Source: Rhynchopus sp. YZ270_cl-10 (Eukaryota > Euglenozoa > Diplonemea > Diplonemida > Diplonemidae). Taken from it: a stretch of 64,000 nt of DNA. Position numbers and translations under genes: made by a program. The DNA is taken from positions 558,001-622,000 of the forward strand of contig OZ037875.1 of assembly GCA_964035575.1 (NCBI GenBank), given 5' to 3'. Positions 33,661-45,900 of this stretch are shown here, in pieces; the stretch's first letter is position 1; every line of letters starts with the position of its first letter. A model generated the notes under the pieces. That model was given only the letters and a program-made list of their open reading frames with translations. It was not told the DNA's origin and ran no database searches.

Positions 33661-36600
33661 ACTACGGATTACTTTTTTTTGTGAAGAAAATGATGTAGGA
33701 ACAATGCAGTTTGCCACCCTATGCAAACAAAGCTCGTCCCCTAAAGTCACTCACTCCCAATCCTTTTATTGTTGTTTTTTTTTGTTCCCTTTGATATACA
33801 TTTTTTTGTAGGAATAGTGTAATGTGCGCCCCACTCTGTGTAAGTGGTCGTCTTTCTGTTTTCGGTAAAAAAAAAAAAGGGGGGGTTTTGGGAAATTGTA
33901 GAGGGTTGGCGGGGACGGGATGGGAGGTACTCTCCGATGCCGCTCTCTCCCTTTCAGCCAAACAATGGGCTGAAGGCGAGGGACATCGGAATTTGAGGAA
34001 AGGGGGGGAGGTAGAGGGTGAGGGGATAAAAAAAAAACAATCGCCGTATTTATTTTATCGAAATTACTGTTTGAATTCTTACCTCAAAGTCCTCTCTGTT
34101 TGGGAAGAGCTCACGTACATATTATCAGTATAGGTACATGATTGGATGAACGAGCAATAAGACACGTTACATCCACCCCTATTAAGGGGAAGCGGGGAGA
34201 GGGCCAAGAAGGTAGATGATAAAAAAAAGCATCCAAGTAATCCTTCACGGTGTTTATGCTACCCCTCCCTTTTTCCCTCCTTCCCTCAAAATAAATAAAT
34301 AAATAAATAAATAATAACAAAAAACAAAAAATGGTAGTTATTGATGCATCTCCGACTAGATCAAAGACGCCAGTCCCCGAAAAAAATGAGATGAAAAAAG
34401 GTTGATTGGGTAATATTATATGGTGACGAAGCTTCTCTAAGCTTAGTCTATTGATGGAGTAAATTACCTTGTGGTTTTTTGTTGTGTCGACAATCGCCGA
34501 GTAATCCCACCAGGTGGTTTTTTTTTTTACTTTGTGGTTTCATCGTTGGAAACTAATAGTAAATGGTGAAAACACAAAGTAAAACAACAAGTCAAGTCAT
34601 TTACTTCATCGTCGTGCAACCTTTTGAGGGGAAGAAAATACTGTAATGTTGGGTTGCAGGCAGGCGCAAAACAAAAAAAAGAACAAAAACAAAAAAAAAA
34701 AAAGACTTTTTGCGGATGCAGGCATCAAAAATAAACAAAAAACACACACAAACACACACTACTATTCCAGTTGAGATAGAGAGGGTTGGGAAGAGTGAAG
34801 CATCAAATTGTCAATAAAAAGAATAAAAAAAATGTACAAATAAAGGGAAAAAAAATGCAAACGCCTCTGCGGACGTAGGTATTTGAAAAAGGAAGAAAAA
34901 CCTCAAAACAAAAGAAAAAAAATGTGTATTGGGGAAGAACGTGAACCTAAAAGGCTCTAAGATCACCCAAAAAAAAAAAAGAAGGGGGGGAAAAAAAAAA
35001 GAAATGAGATACGGGATGGGGAAAAGAGTGAGTGTGAGAGAGGAAGAGTGACAAAGAGTGCTGTGTAACCAGCATGGTTATGATTTTATTGTGTGAGGGC
35101 GGGGCGGGGGGTGAAGAGAGAGAGAGAGACAGAGAGAGAAAAAAAGTGAGAAAAAGAGAGAGTGTATTTTTCTAAGTTTACAAAGAGAAAAAAAAAAGCA
35201 AAAAAAAAAAAAAAAAAAAAAAAAGAAGAAGACACAATCGACCAAAAATTCAAATTTGATCTATGCCTCCATCACCACAGATTATCACCCCATGTACTTC
35301 ATTCCAAATATACGTAAAATATTTTTGAATTACGCCACAATTGCAAGGTCGAAAAAAAATGAAAAAAAACACACAAAAATCGATATGGGTAAAGTCCTTC
35401 ATACCCCTCTCCTTCCCAGCGAATTACAAAGCAAAGTAAGGCTCATGAAAGAACTTCTTTTTTTTTTTCGAGAAGAAAAGAAAAAAGGTGTCTTTCTGAG
35501 CCTCTTTCTGCATTCATAAAACTTGGGTGTTTTTGTTGCTTTTTTTTTTTTGCGTTATTTTTTCCGCCTCGCTATTGAAAAAACTTTAAAAAAAAAAAAA
35601 AAAAAAAATGTATACCTAATCATGGCAGTCTTCTGCTCCCCCATGAGTGGCAGTACTAAATTTTTTTTTTCCATTAGAAAGAACCCACAACCAGATAAGG
35701 TGTGTGTTTTCCATTTCCGATCACGAAATAGATTAATTTGTGAGCAAAATTAAAATAGGATTGAGGGAGGTGAGAATTAATCTCTTGAAATTGAATTCAA
35801 TAAATAAACATCTCTGAAGGGATGGTTTGACTTGCATTTTGTTTTTTTTTCCTTTTACTTTGTACTTTTTTTACTTTTGTTTTTGTTTTTGTTTTTTTCC
35901 CCTTTATGAAGTGCGATTAAAGCAAACTTGAAAGACAAATATGCTCGATGAAAGCACACCTATCTTCGAAGAAACCTAATGGGAGGAACAGAAAAGGCCA
36001 AACAAACAGTCGCGTTTACTTTATTTTTGATAACATACACTACCCGTTTTCCATTCTGGATAGAAGGGCTATCAACTTTTTTTTTTTTTTTTTTTTGTTT
36101 TTGTTGGCTGAGTTCTTCGTGTTATTCTATTGTTTTGGTTTGTTTTGCTTTGTTTTTTTTCTCTTTTTTTCTTTTTTCTTGTTTTTGACAAACCCCCACC
36201 AAAGCAGGTTCTGTACAACAATGTAGCCCCCGAAGGGCTTTCTTGAACTAAATGAAAATAATCTGTGAAAAAGAACAGTGCAGCTGCTCTTGGCTTTCTG
36301 CACCCTATCTTAATACAACTGTATATATTATGGTTTTTTCGCATATGAGGGAGAGAACTTTTAAAATTAAAATGAGTGGACAACCCACAAATGGGGGAAA
36401 AGCTAATCTAAAAGAAGAAACAGAAAAGAGAAAAAAGAAGATGGGTTTGAGGAAGATGAGGCTGTGACAAAGGATAAGTGTAACGTCATCAAACTTACAC
36501 CCCCAAAATACATACTACCCAATTTGTAAAAACAGATTATTTGACAATCTTAAGGATTGTTTTTTTTGTGCGATTGATCCTTCTCCACCCAATGCGAAAA

Positions 36601-36783
36601 AAACGTGGTTTCCTTTAATTTTTTTTAACAATTCTGTTTTCAGTGACAACAAAAAATCACAGTCAACCCAAACTTATTATTTCCTTGGTATCTCCCTGAA
36701 GGCTTAAGCGCCTATCCCACTCCGCTCTCAACCCTTTGGGGGATACCATTCGTTTGTTTAGAGAGAGAAAAGTGAAGTTCTTA

Positions 36784-36830
36784 ATGCAGGCACCTCCGAC
36801 TGACCCACATACGATGTCAGCCATCCAGAT
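36784..36830. repeat. Dispersed repeat family C, copy 2
   Basis: GCAGGCACCTCCGACTGACC with CACATACGATG and GCCATCCAGATGAAAGC. The same continuation occurs at 52675-52725. Confidence 0.7.
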
Positions 36831-37140
36831 GAAAGCGCAAGAGAAAAAAAAACAACAACTGGATGCAGCCACCCTGAACGTCCATTTTTTATCTCCCCAA
36901 ACAACCAATTTCAAAGGGAAAAAAAAATTCGGTTGCAGTGAACACTACACATGACAGCGATACCCTGTGGTTCACAAGGACCGGGGGGAAGGTGGTAGCA
37001 AAAATCCTGGACAAAGGCGTTAAACTGTCTGAGGCAATAAAATAGGTCACCTATACTAGAAAAAACGGCTGCTTGCCACCAGGAGTGTATGGGAACAACC
37101 AATCCCGGCGCTGGATATGCAGGATTTCGTTTTTTTTTTT

Positions 37141-37205
37141 TATTATGTCAACAATCGCCTCAGGACCCGATTTGGGGAACCTAGGGTCTACTCAATTGGC
37201 CTTTT
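37141..37205. repeat. Dispersed repeat family A, copy 4
   Basis: GTCAACAATCGCCTCAGGACC and GGGGAACCTAGGGTCTACTC. It lacks the TGT found before ACTC in the other copies. Confidence 0.7.
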
Positions 37206-37372
37206 TCTTTTTTCTTTTTGGTTAGAGGTGCAGTGCAACACGACTTGCCAGAGGTATTCTGTGCTGTAACTCAAGACAGTCAGACGCATCTAAGATGATC
37301 TTCTCTTCATAGATGCCTCTTTTGGGATGTCACATTAGTCGTATACGCAATATCTGCGTTCCTTCATATACC

Positions 37373-37468
37373 GTAACTGTAAATATGTTGGACCGTAAAA
37401 ATGTTGGGACAGCCCAAAAAAGGCTCGCTCGTCCCAACATTATTACGGTCCAACATATTTACAGTTAC
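37373..37468. mobile_element. Near-perfect 38-bp inverted repeat (MITE-like foldback)
   Basis: The left arm is 37373-37410 and the right arm 37431-37468; they are complementary at 37 of 38 positions, with a 20-nt spacer. Motifs are GTAACTGTAAATATGTTGG, ACCGT and ATGTTGGGAC. TTGGAC and TTGGGAC motifs next to A/T runs recall Tc1/mariner-type ends, which is only a resemblance. A degraded relative of one arm is at 2568-2620. Such high arm identity implies a young element or selection for a hairpin RNA. Confidence 0.75.
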
Positions 37469-38183
37469 GCTAGCTACCACAGCCGCTCAGAAAGAGGAAC
37501 GTCCTCAGGTAAATATCAAGAGAAGTTTGAAAAAAGTGCAAAAACGCCTCACCGTTCATCAGCAGGACGCGGAGAGGGGGGGGCACTGAAATAGAGAAAA
37601 AAGAACAAAAAAAAAAAGAGAGAAAATTTTAAAGATGAACGTACCTCTCGTTGGAACATACATCAAAAAAAGGGAAGAAAAAAAAATAGGGATAATCCCT
37701 ACAAAAAAAAAAAAGCTTTTTTTTCCGTTTTATTAAAATTCGATAATACTTTCTATGAAAGTATGAGGGGGTTTTACAACCAAGAATATTTTTTTTGCTT
37801 GGTTTGGTGTACGGTGTGGACATCTGCAAGAAGAGACGTCTTTTTCACACATATGCTTTTCTTTTCCGTCCTATATGTGGGGGAGGTGAGGGGGGAAAAA
37901 ATCTCAAAAAAAATCTGAATTTGACTCTGCAATTTGCAGGGGGGAGAAAGGGAAACATTAGAGTCAATAGCAGGTGATTGGACCAAGTTTAAGAAAGGCT
38001 CAAAAAACACGGTGACAGGGTTGGCAGTGCCAATATCTTTAGGACATAGGTACTGGAAGAGAGAGAAAAAGAGAGAAAAAATCTGATAAGCTTAACCTAA
38101 GCTGCGTACTTAGCCAAAGGGTAAAAGGCGTTTCAAGAGGGAACCATCACTAATTTTTTTGAGGGAACAGGAGGGGGGGAAAG

Positions 38184-38237
38184 TAATGGTGGAAGCAGTA
38201 TTGTGATGGGAGTCCATCAACAATACTGCCACCATTA
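38184..38237. repeat. Short hairpin, arms of 24-26 bp
   Basis: TAATGGTGG-AAG-CAGTATTGT-GATGG pairs with a downstream copy that reads TAATGGTGGCAGTATTG-TT-GATGG in reverse complement. The loop is only about 4 nt. It falls in the part of the first copy's 3' region that is missing from the second. Confidence 0.7.
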
Positions 38238-39986
38238 AGGAAAGGGGGCTACGAACTAATTCTTATTGTTTTGATTATGAACAACTGCATAATCAAAAAA
38301 AAAGGAGCGAGGGAGGAGGGTACCGTGGTGTATGTTGTCATGTCGACAAAATTTCTGGCAAATTTAAAAAGGGAAAGCCTCAAAAAAAAAAAAAAAAAAA
38401 ATGCCAAAAAAAGATTGTTGTTCATCATCGACAATATGACCTCAGAGTACCCCCTCTGCCCTACCCATATCATCATTTTATTTTTTTATATTTGCGGTTG
38501 TTGCTGGCATAAGATTGCAGGCAAATATGCTCTCGCACAGCCAAAGCAATTCAACTGCACACACAAAAATTGGGAAATGGACAAAAAAGGGTTTTTTTTG
38601 CACAAAAAAAAAAAAGAGAAAGAAAAGTTGAAAAAGGTAAAAAAGGGTGATAAGATGATAAGGTCTCACCTTACCACGAAGAAAGAAGCGGGCGCCATTT
38701 TACCCCGCATCAAATTCACAATATTTATGTAATTTCTTTTCGAATAAAAAGAAAATCACAGCTTTTATTCTTGGAGGTTCAAAGTAATGAACAAAAAAAA
38801 TAAATGTGGTTCACACATCGTATTAAAGAAAAACAACATCAACAACAAAGGGGTGCTGTTTGAAAAAACTTTTTGTGTGCTGAAGAATTAAATTGCATTT
38901 TGTTTTTTCTTTTGTGAACATTCTCGATGGATACGTACACTAACACAATAGAATCAACAGCTTATATAAGGAGAAGACGACAGGTGAAGAAAAGGGGTGA
39001 AAAAAAAGGTAAGAAAATGTCGAAGGAGAAAGAAGAGGGAAAAGTGAGAATGAGACCACAAGAAGGCCCCAATGTGAGGGGAGGGGAGAGGGGGTGAGAT
39101 CAAAATGGAAATGAAAATGTAAAAAAAAAAAAAAATCAAAAAATCAACAAAAATAACAAGCTCCATACTTGCAATATGGGAGAGAAAAAGAAAAAGAAAA
39201 AGAGAAAAAAATAAACTTCGTTGTATCGACAACATCACCCACCGAGGTGGGTTTCTGTACTCAAAAAAAAAAAAAGAACAAAGAAAAGAAAAAAAAAATG
39301 TTATACAGTGAAAGAGTGCCAATGGCACTTTACACAGATATTTTTTTTTTCGAAATATCGGCTGATATAGTGCGAGCACTGAGATGTGCGTTACACTATA
39401 GTCACTTATTTTTTGCAGATCACTGTACACAATAAAGGGGGGAAACTTGAAATAATCAATGTGCTTTACAGAACACAAAACACCCTTTCAAAAAAAGAAA
39501 TAATATCTTTGAAGTGCTGAAGCACTTCGAAGACCGCACTTACCTGCGCGTGAACACATCCCAGAGGGAAAAAATGGGTTGGTTGTGTGAGTCTGTTATT
39601 TTTCTACAAACTTGTGGATTTTTTTTTGAAAAAAATGGCTTTTTTGAGCGTTAGAAACAACAATAAAGTAAAAGGGAGCGCTGAGGAAGGGGTCAGGGAA
39701 AGGAAGGGAAGGGAAGGGGGAGGGAAAGGGAGAGCACAAATAAAGCAGACATAGCAAACAAACCTTCCCTAGGCTTCGCCAAGGGTAAGGTGGGGAAGAG
39801 AAACACACACAAGACTTTGCTCAAAGAAGAGTAGATAAGCTGGAAGCTATGGAGGAAGGGGACACACAAAAAGGAACTGTAAGATGTGGAAGGGGGACCG
39901 AAAAAATATATAAAAAAAAAACATGAAAATCCCGTGAAAAAATAAAATAAACAACGTTACGTGGTGATGGGGGACGGTGTGAGAAC

Positions 39987-42900
39987 CTAGACATCCGTCG
40001 TGTCTGCCGAGTCCTCATTCGAGAACTTCTTGGTAAGCTTTTTCTTCGAACGAGTGGGCTTCATGCTAGCAGTGGAAGCGCTCATGCCGGCTTCTGTCCC
40101 TGTCGGGCTTGCTGGGTCTGCTGTGCTGGTAGGACTGGCCGGGTTTGTCAGAGCATCAAGTGTCTCGTCGTCATCCTTCTTGTTCATCTCAGTCTGCTCC
40201 GCCTCAAGCAGGGCAGACTTGTCCATCTCAAAGTCGTCAAACTCCTTCGAGTACTTCTCTTCGTCAGCCTCCTTGTTCTTGCGCTTACGGTAGAGCAGCT
40301 GTGGTGGGGTGTGAAAATTAAAGTAGGAAGGGAAAATGGTGTACTCACAACGAACTGAAAGGGGAATAAAGGGGGTATGAAATGTGGGCCACATACGAAG
40401 GCAAGCAGCAGGCAGCAGAGGAGGAGAAGCCCAACGAGGAGAAGGATCCACCACGGGAAGGCGTCGTCGTCGTCATCGTCCTTGTAGCTGCCAGCACCAC
40501 GTGCAGTGAACCACGGTGCGTACGTCTCGCCCTCTGGCAGGGGTGTGTTCAGAGCGGGGTTCCATGTCGCACCTTCGGGGAGTTCTGTAGCAGGTGCCGA
40601 GGAGGGCGGTGCGAAGGAGAGCTGTCCGGGTGCAAGGGTTCTCCTCACACGCTCGGGCTTCTCAATGCAGACGTCAGACTCCCATTGGCAGTAGTTGTTG
40701 GCCTGGCACGCGACCTGGATGTTGTACGTGGTGCAGTCCTTGTCGGTACACTTAGATGTGGCGTCCCAAGCACAGTTGCTGTCACCCTCACACTGTGCCT
40801 CGACGTTGTGACCCCCGCAGTCAGGTCTCGCTGTGCACTCAGAGGCAGTGCTGTCCCACTGGCACGACCAGTCGCCGTCGCACACAGGCTGTCCGTTGTA
40901 CGCCTTGCACGGGGAGGTTGGGATGCACGCCTTAGAGACGTCCCATTCGCAGTTGGCTGCACCGTTGCACGTCGTCTCCATCGTGAAGGAGCAGTCCGGC
41001 TTCTCAACACACTTAGGTGTCGCTGCGTCCCACTGGCAGTTCGTGTCGTCGGTGCAAAGAATCTGTGTGCTGTGTCCACATGGCGGCTTGTCAATGCACT
41101 GGTTCGCATCCCACAGACAGTGCGCAGTCACATCGCACACGACCTGTGCAAGCGGGGAGCACTTGTCAATGCACTGTGTGCCCGCCTTGTCCCACTGGCA
41201 GTTCAAAGACCCGTCGCATGTCTGCTGTGCAGAGTATCCAGGGCACGGGGCCTTGTCAACACACACAGACTGGGTGGTGTCCCACTGGCAGTCTGCGTTC
41301 GGGTTGCAAGTTGTCTTCGTTTTGAACCCTGCACACGAGCGCTTGTCCCCGCACTCGCTCTTGTCGGTGTCCCACACGCAGTGCAGCGCGCTGTCGCAGA
41401 TTGGCTGTGCACCCTGTGCAGAGCACTTGTCAACACAACGTGTGCTGTCGGCATCCCATTCGCAGCTTGTCGTGTCGCAAGTGGCCTCCGATCCGAATCC
41501 GATGCAGGGCAGCTTGTCGGTGCACACTGTCTTCGTCGCATCCCATTGGCAACTGGCCGTGCTGGTGCATGGCATCTCCACGAGAGACGAGCATGGGGGG
41601 TTCTCAATGCACGTCTTCTTTGCAGTGTCCCACTGGCAGATCTTGGAGGCGTAGCAGGTCAGCTCTGCAGTGTGGGCAGAGCACTTGTCCACACACACGG
41701 TGTTGGCGGCATCCCACTGGCAGTCGGCGGCGTCGCAGGTGGTCTGTGCGATGTGCGACGGACACGTATCAACACACTTGTCTGAGGCAGCATCCCACTT
41801 GCAGACCGAAGATGCGTCACAGGCAGGCTGGGCGGTGTGTGTTGGGCACTTGTCGACACATGTGGTGCTCGTGAAGTCCCACTGGCAGTTGCTGGCAGCA
41901 TCGCACACCGCCTGCATCCCATGCGACTCGCATTTCTCAAGACACTGCTTCTGCTGCGAGTTCCACTTACACTGCGAAGCACTGTCGCAAGTTGGCTGCG
42001 CTCCGAAACCTGTGCACGGTGGCTTGTCGACACATTCAGACTTGGTGGAGTCCCAGTCACAGTTCTTTGTTCCCTCGCATGATGGCTGCATCTTGTGTGC
42101 AGGGCACTCATCAACGCACTGCGTCGTTGTGGAGTCCCACTTGCAGGCTGTGGCATCATCGCAAGACGGCTGTGCAGAGAACATGGGGCACGTGTCAACA
42201 CAGGTCTTCTTCTCAGAATCCCATTGGCACTCCGCCTTGGCGTCGCAAGTCGGCTGCGCTCCGTAGCCTGTGCATGGAGGCTTGTCAACACACTTCGAGG
42301 ACTCCCACTTGCAGTTCAGAGCGGTGTCGCAGACGTCCTGTGTTCCGTGTGATGGGCATGTGTCAACGCACTGCAGCTTTGTTGCGTCCCACTTGCAGAT
42401 CGTGGAGTCGTCGCAGGTAGGCTGGGAAGTGATGGAGGGGCACTTGTCGACACATCCAACTGTCTCTGTGTCCCACTTGCAGCTCGCTGCAGCGTTGCAG
42501 ACTGGCTGTGCACCATACCCTGTGCACGGCGGCTTGTCAATGCACGCGGTCTTGGTGGAGTCCCACTGGCAGTAATCAGTACCATCACAAGTTGGCTGTG
42601 TCGAGTATGCAGGGCACTTGTTAATGCACTCTGTGGTTGCAGAGTTCCACAAACAGTTCGTCGCACCGTTGCAAGTTGTCGCTGTGGAGAGGGTCGGGCA
42701 TTTGTCGACGCACTGGGTGTTTGTTGCATCCCACTCGCAGTTGTCGTCTCCGGTGCAGGTTGGCTGTGCGATGTAGCCAGTGCAGGGGCGCTTGTCAACA
42801 CAGGTGTTTGTCGCATCCCACTCACAGCTGGTGGCATCATTGCAAACCTTTTCTTCCATGTGGGCAGGGCATTTGTCAACACACTTGGTGTTGGCTGTGT

Positions 42901-45900
42901 CCCACTGGCAGTGGGCAGCACCTCCGCAGACCTGCGACGTCATGTGCGTGGGGCACTTGTCAACGCACGTCGATGTTGCAGTAAGGTACTGACACCTGTC
43001 CGTCTTGCCGCACGTCACTGGTCTGCCGTCGTGTGCAGAGCACTTCTCAACACACTTCTCCGTCGAGTCCCATTCGCAGCTTGCAGTGCTGTCGCAGTTA
43101 GCTTTGATCAGGGAAGAACACACAGGCTTGTCAACACATCTTGACGCAGCACCAGCTGTGGTTGGCTCCATCATGCAGTACGATGTTGCGACACAGTTGA
43201 CAGCGTCAGTGCCGTACGACGTGCACGGTGTCTTGTCGACGCACTCGGAGGCTGTGGTGTCCCACTGGCAGTTCGTTGTCACATCACACGTCTGCGCCGC
43301 CTTGTATGCCGGACACTTGTCGACACACTGCGTCTTCGACGAGTCCCACTGGCAGCTTCCAGTGGTGTCGCAGGTGGGCTGCGACGTGTGCGAGGGACAC
43401 TTGTCGACACACTCAGTCTTGGAAGCGTCCCACTGGCAGTTGCCTGCAGCGTCACAAGTTGGCTGCGAGCCGTACGAGGGACACTTCTCAATGCACTGTG
43501 TGTTTGCGGCGTCCCACAGACAGTTGGAAGCACTGTCACAGATTGGCTGCGATGTGTATGCAGGGCACTTGTCAACGCATGTGGTCTTGGAGGTGTCCCA
43601 CTGGCAGTTGGTCTTGCCATCGCACGTTGGCTGTGAATCGTACACAGGGCACTTGTGAATGCACTCGGAGCTTGCTGTATCCCATTGGCAGTGCTTGTCG
43701 GTGGCACATACCACATACGAAGCGTGGTCCGGGCACGCAATAACTGGTGCGCCAGTGGTTTCAGGTGTCAGTGTGGCAGGTGCATCCGTCGCAGGCGCGT
43801 TGGTTGGTGCAAGTGTGAAAGGTGCTGATGTGGCAGGTGCGTAGGTGTTTCCAGGTGCGAGAGTGTCAGGAGCATTTGTTGCAGGTGCGTCAGTTGGCAC
43901 AAGTGTGTCAGGTGCTGTTGTGGCAGGTGCGTAGGTGTTTCCGGGTGCGAGAGTGTCAGGAACATTTGTTGCAGGCGCGTCAGTTGGCACAAGTGTGTCA
44001 GGTGCTGTTGTGGCAGGTGCGTAGGTGTTTCCGGGTGCGAGAGTCTCGGGAACCTCAGTTGCAGGTGCGTCAGTTGGCACAAGTGTGTCAGGTGCTGTTG
44101 TGGCAGGTGCGTAGGTGTTTCCAGGTGCGAGAGTTTCTGGAACCTCAGTTGCAGGTGCATTAGTAGGCACGACCGTGTCGGGTGCTGTAGTGGCAGGTGC
44201 GTAGGTGTTTCCGGGTGCGAGAGTCTCGGGAACCTCAGTTGCAGGTGCGTCAGTTGGCACAAGTGTGTCAGGTGCTGTTGTGGCAGGTGCGTAGGTGTTT
44301 CCAGGTGCAAGAGTGTCAGGAGCATTTGTTGCAGGTGCGTCAGTTGGCACAAATGTGGGGACGCTGGTTGCTCCTGGTGAAAGCGTATCAGGTGTGCCAG
44401 TTGTGGGCGCACTGACGCACGTGGCCGGTTTCTGCGGTGCTGTTCCGACCATTGGTGGCGCACACTTGCAGATCCAGTCGTTCGGTGTGGTCAGGTCAGG
44501 GTCTTCACAGATTTGTCCGACATCTGTGCAAACATTGTTCTGGTTGTCCGGGATTCCGGGAACCGGTGCGCGCGTGACACCCCCGTCACTTGGCAAGGTT
44601 CCTGCAACTGCGCAAACCTCCTTGCGAGCAACGCATCCCTTCTTAATGTTGTAATCAGAGGGTGACAGATAGCACCAGTCACCACCAGCATTCGAGTCTG
44701 GGTTGCAGCACCCGTCAGTGCAGGGCTCCGACGATCCTGGGCCAGGTGGCATAGTGATCACCTTGCCTGTGAGGTCCTTGAACACTGCAGTCCAGTCACA
44801 TTGGCACAGGCATCCCGACGCCGTGTAGCGTGGCTTGTGGGAACACATCACTGCGCCAGACCGCTCCGCACACTCGTCGCTCTGCTTTGCAGGTGCATCA
44901 GTTGTGGTGGTGGGCATGGCCGTCGTCCCTGGTGCGAGAGTCGGAACATCTGTGGAGGCAGGTGCGTCAGTTGCAGGGGCCTCTGTGTTCACCACCACAC
45001 TGCCGGGTGCCAGTGTAGGTGCCATCGTGTTGCCAGGTGCGAGCGTGGGTGCGCCAGTCGACGCTCCAGTTGCAGGTGCATTAGTTGTGGGCACGTTCGT
45101 GTTACCAGGTGCAAGAGTAGATGGGTCAGTGGTCGATGACACGGGAGAAGTTGTGGACGTGGTACCTGGCGCTGTCGTGGGCACAACAGTGTCAGGGGCT
45201 TCTGTGTTCACCACCACACTGCCGGGTGCCAGTGTCGGTACCATCGTGTTGCCAGGTGCGAGAGTGGGTGCACCAGTCGGTGTGCCAGTTGCAGGTGCAT
45301 TAGTTACGGGAACCATTGTGTCACCAGGTGCAAGAGTGGGTGCATCAGTTGTGGCCGGTGCGCCTGTTGCAGGTGCACCAGTGGGTGCGGCTGTCTGGCT
45401 AGGTACCTGTGTCGGTGCGTCTGTAGCAGGCGCCGTCGTGTCGCCAGGTGCGAGAGTGGGCGCGTCAGTTGGCATGCCAGTCGCAGGTGCATCAGTCGTG
45501 GGCACGTCTGTTGGCACCATCGTTGGCGTGCCAGTCGCAGGTGCATCAGTCGTGGGAACCATTGTGTCACCAGGTGCAAGAGTGGGTGCATCAGTTGTGG
45601 CCGGTGCGTCTGTTGCAGGTGCACCAGTGGGTGCTGCTGTCGGTGCGTCTGTTGGCACCATCGTTGGCATGACAGTCGCAGGTGCATCAGTCGCGGGCAC
45701 GTCCGTGTCACCAGGCACGAGAGTGTCAGGGATGAGCGTGTCAGGTGCGGTTGTGTTGGTGTCCGGGGCATCAGTTGGTACCTCGGTATCATCGGGCGCG
45801 GTTGTGTTGGTGTCCGGTGCTTCGGTTTCGGGCACGGTTGTGTCAGGCACAGTTGTGTCGGGTGCTGTGGTGTTCATGTCAGGTGCTTCGGTTTCGGGCT

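Larger units (their letters stand above)
29461..39986. other. 10.5-kb spacer: homopolymers, repeats and foldbacks, no supportable gene
   Basis: Dominated by poly-A and poly-T runs (for example 32093-32117 and 35201-35224), an AAAT microsatellite (about 34287-34313), GA-rich tracts (35030-35165) and dispersed repeat pieces. Frames through it are Lys- or Phe-rich homopolymer artefacts. The part from about 35322 to 36375 and from 39290 onward is duplicated downstream of the second surface-protein gene. Confidence 0.75.

Noticed and set aside
29461-35300. Lys-rich or Phe-rich small frames such as those near 29530, 30191 and 35979
   Set aside because: They are translations of poly-A and poly-T runs with no conserved features.
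40382-41785. A 467-codon plus-strand frame and its partner at 55900-57303, plus many shorter plus-strand frames over both large genes
   Set aside because: They are antisense shadows of the cysteine repeats. Their regularity follows from the repeat on the other strand, and the minus-strand reading has signal peptide, membrane helix and consistent splicing.
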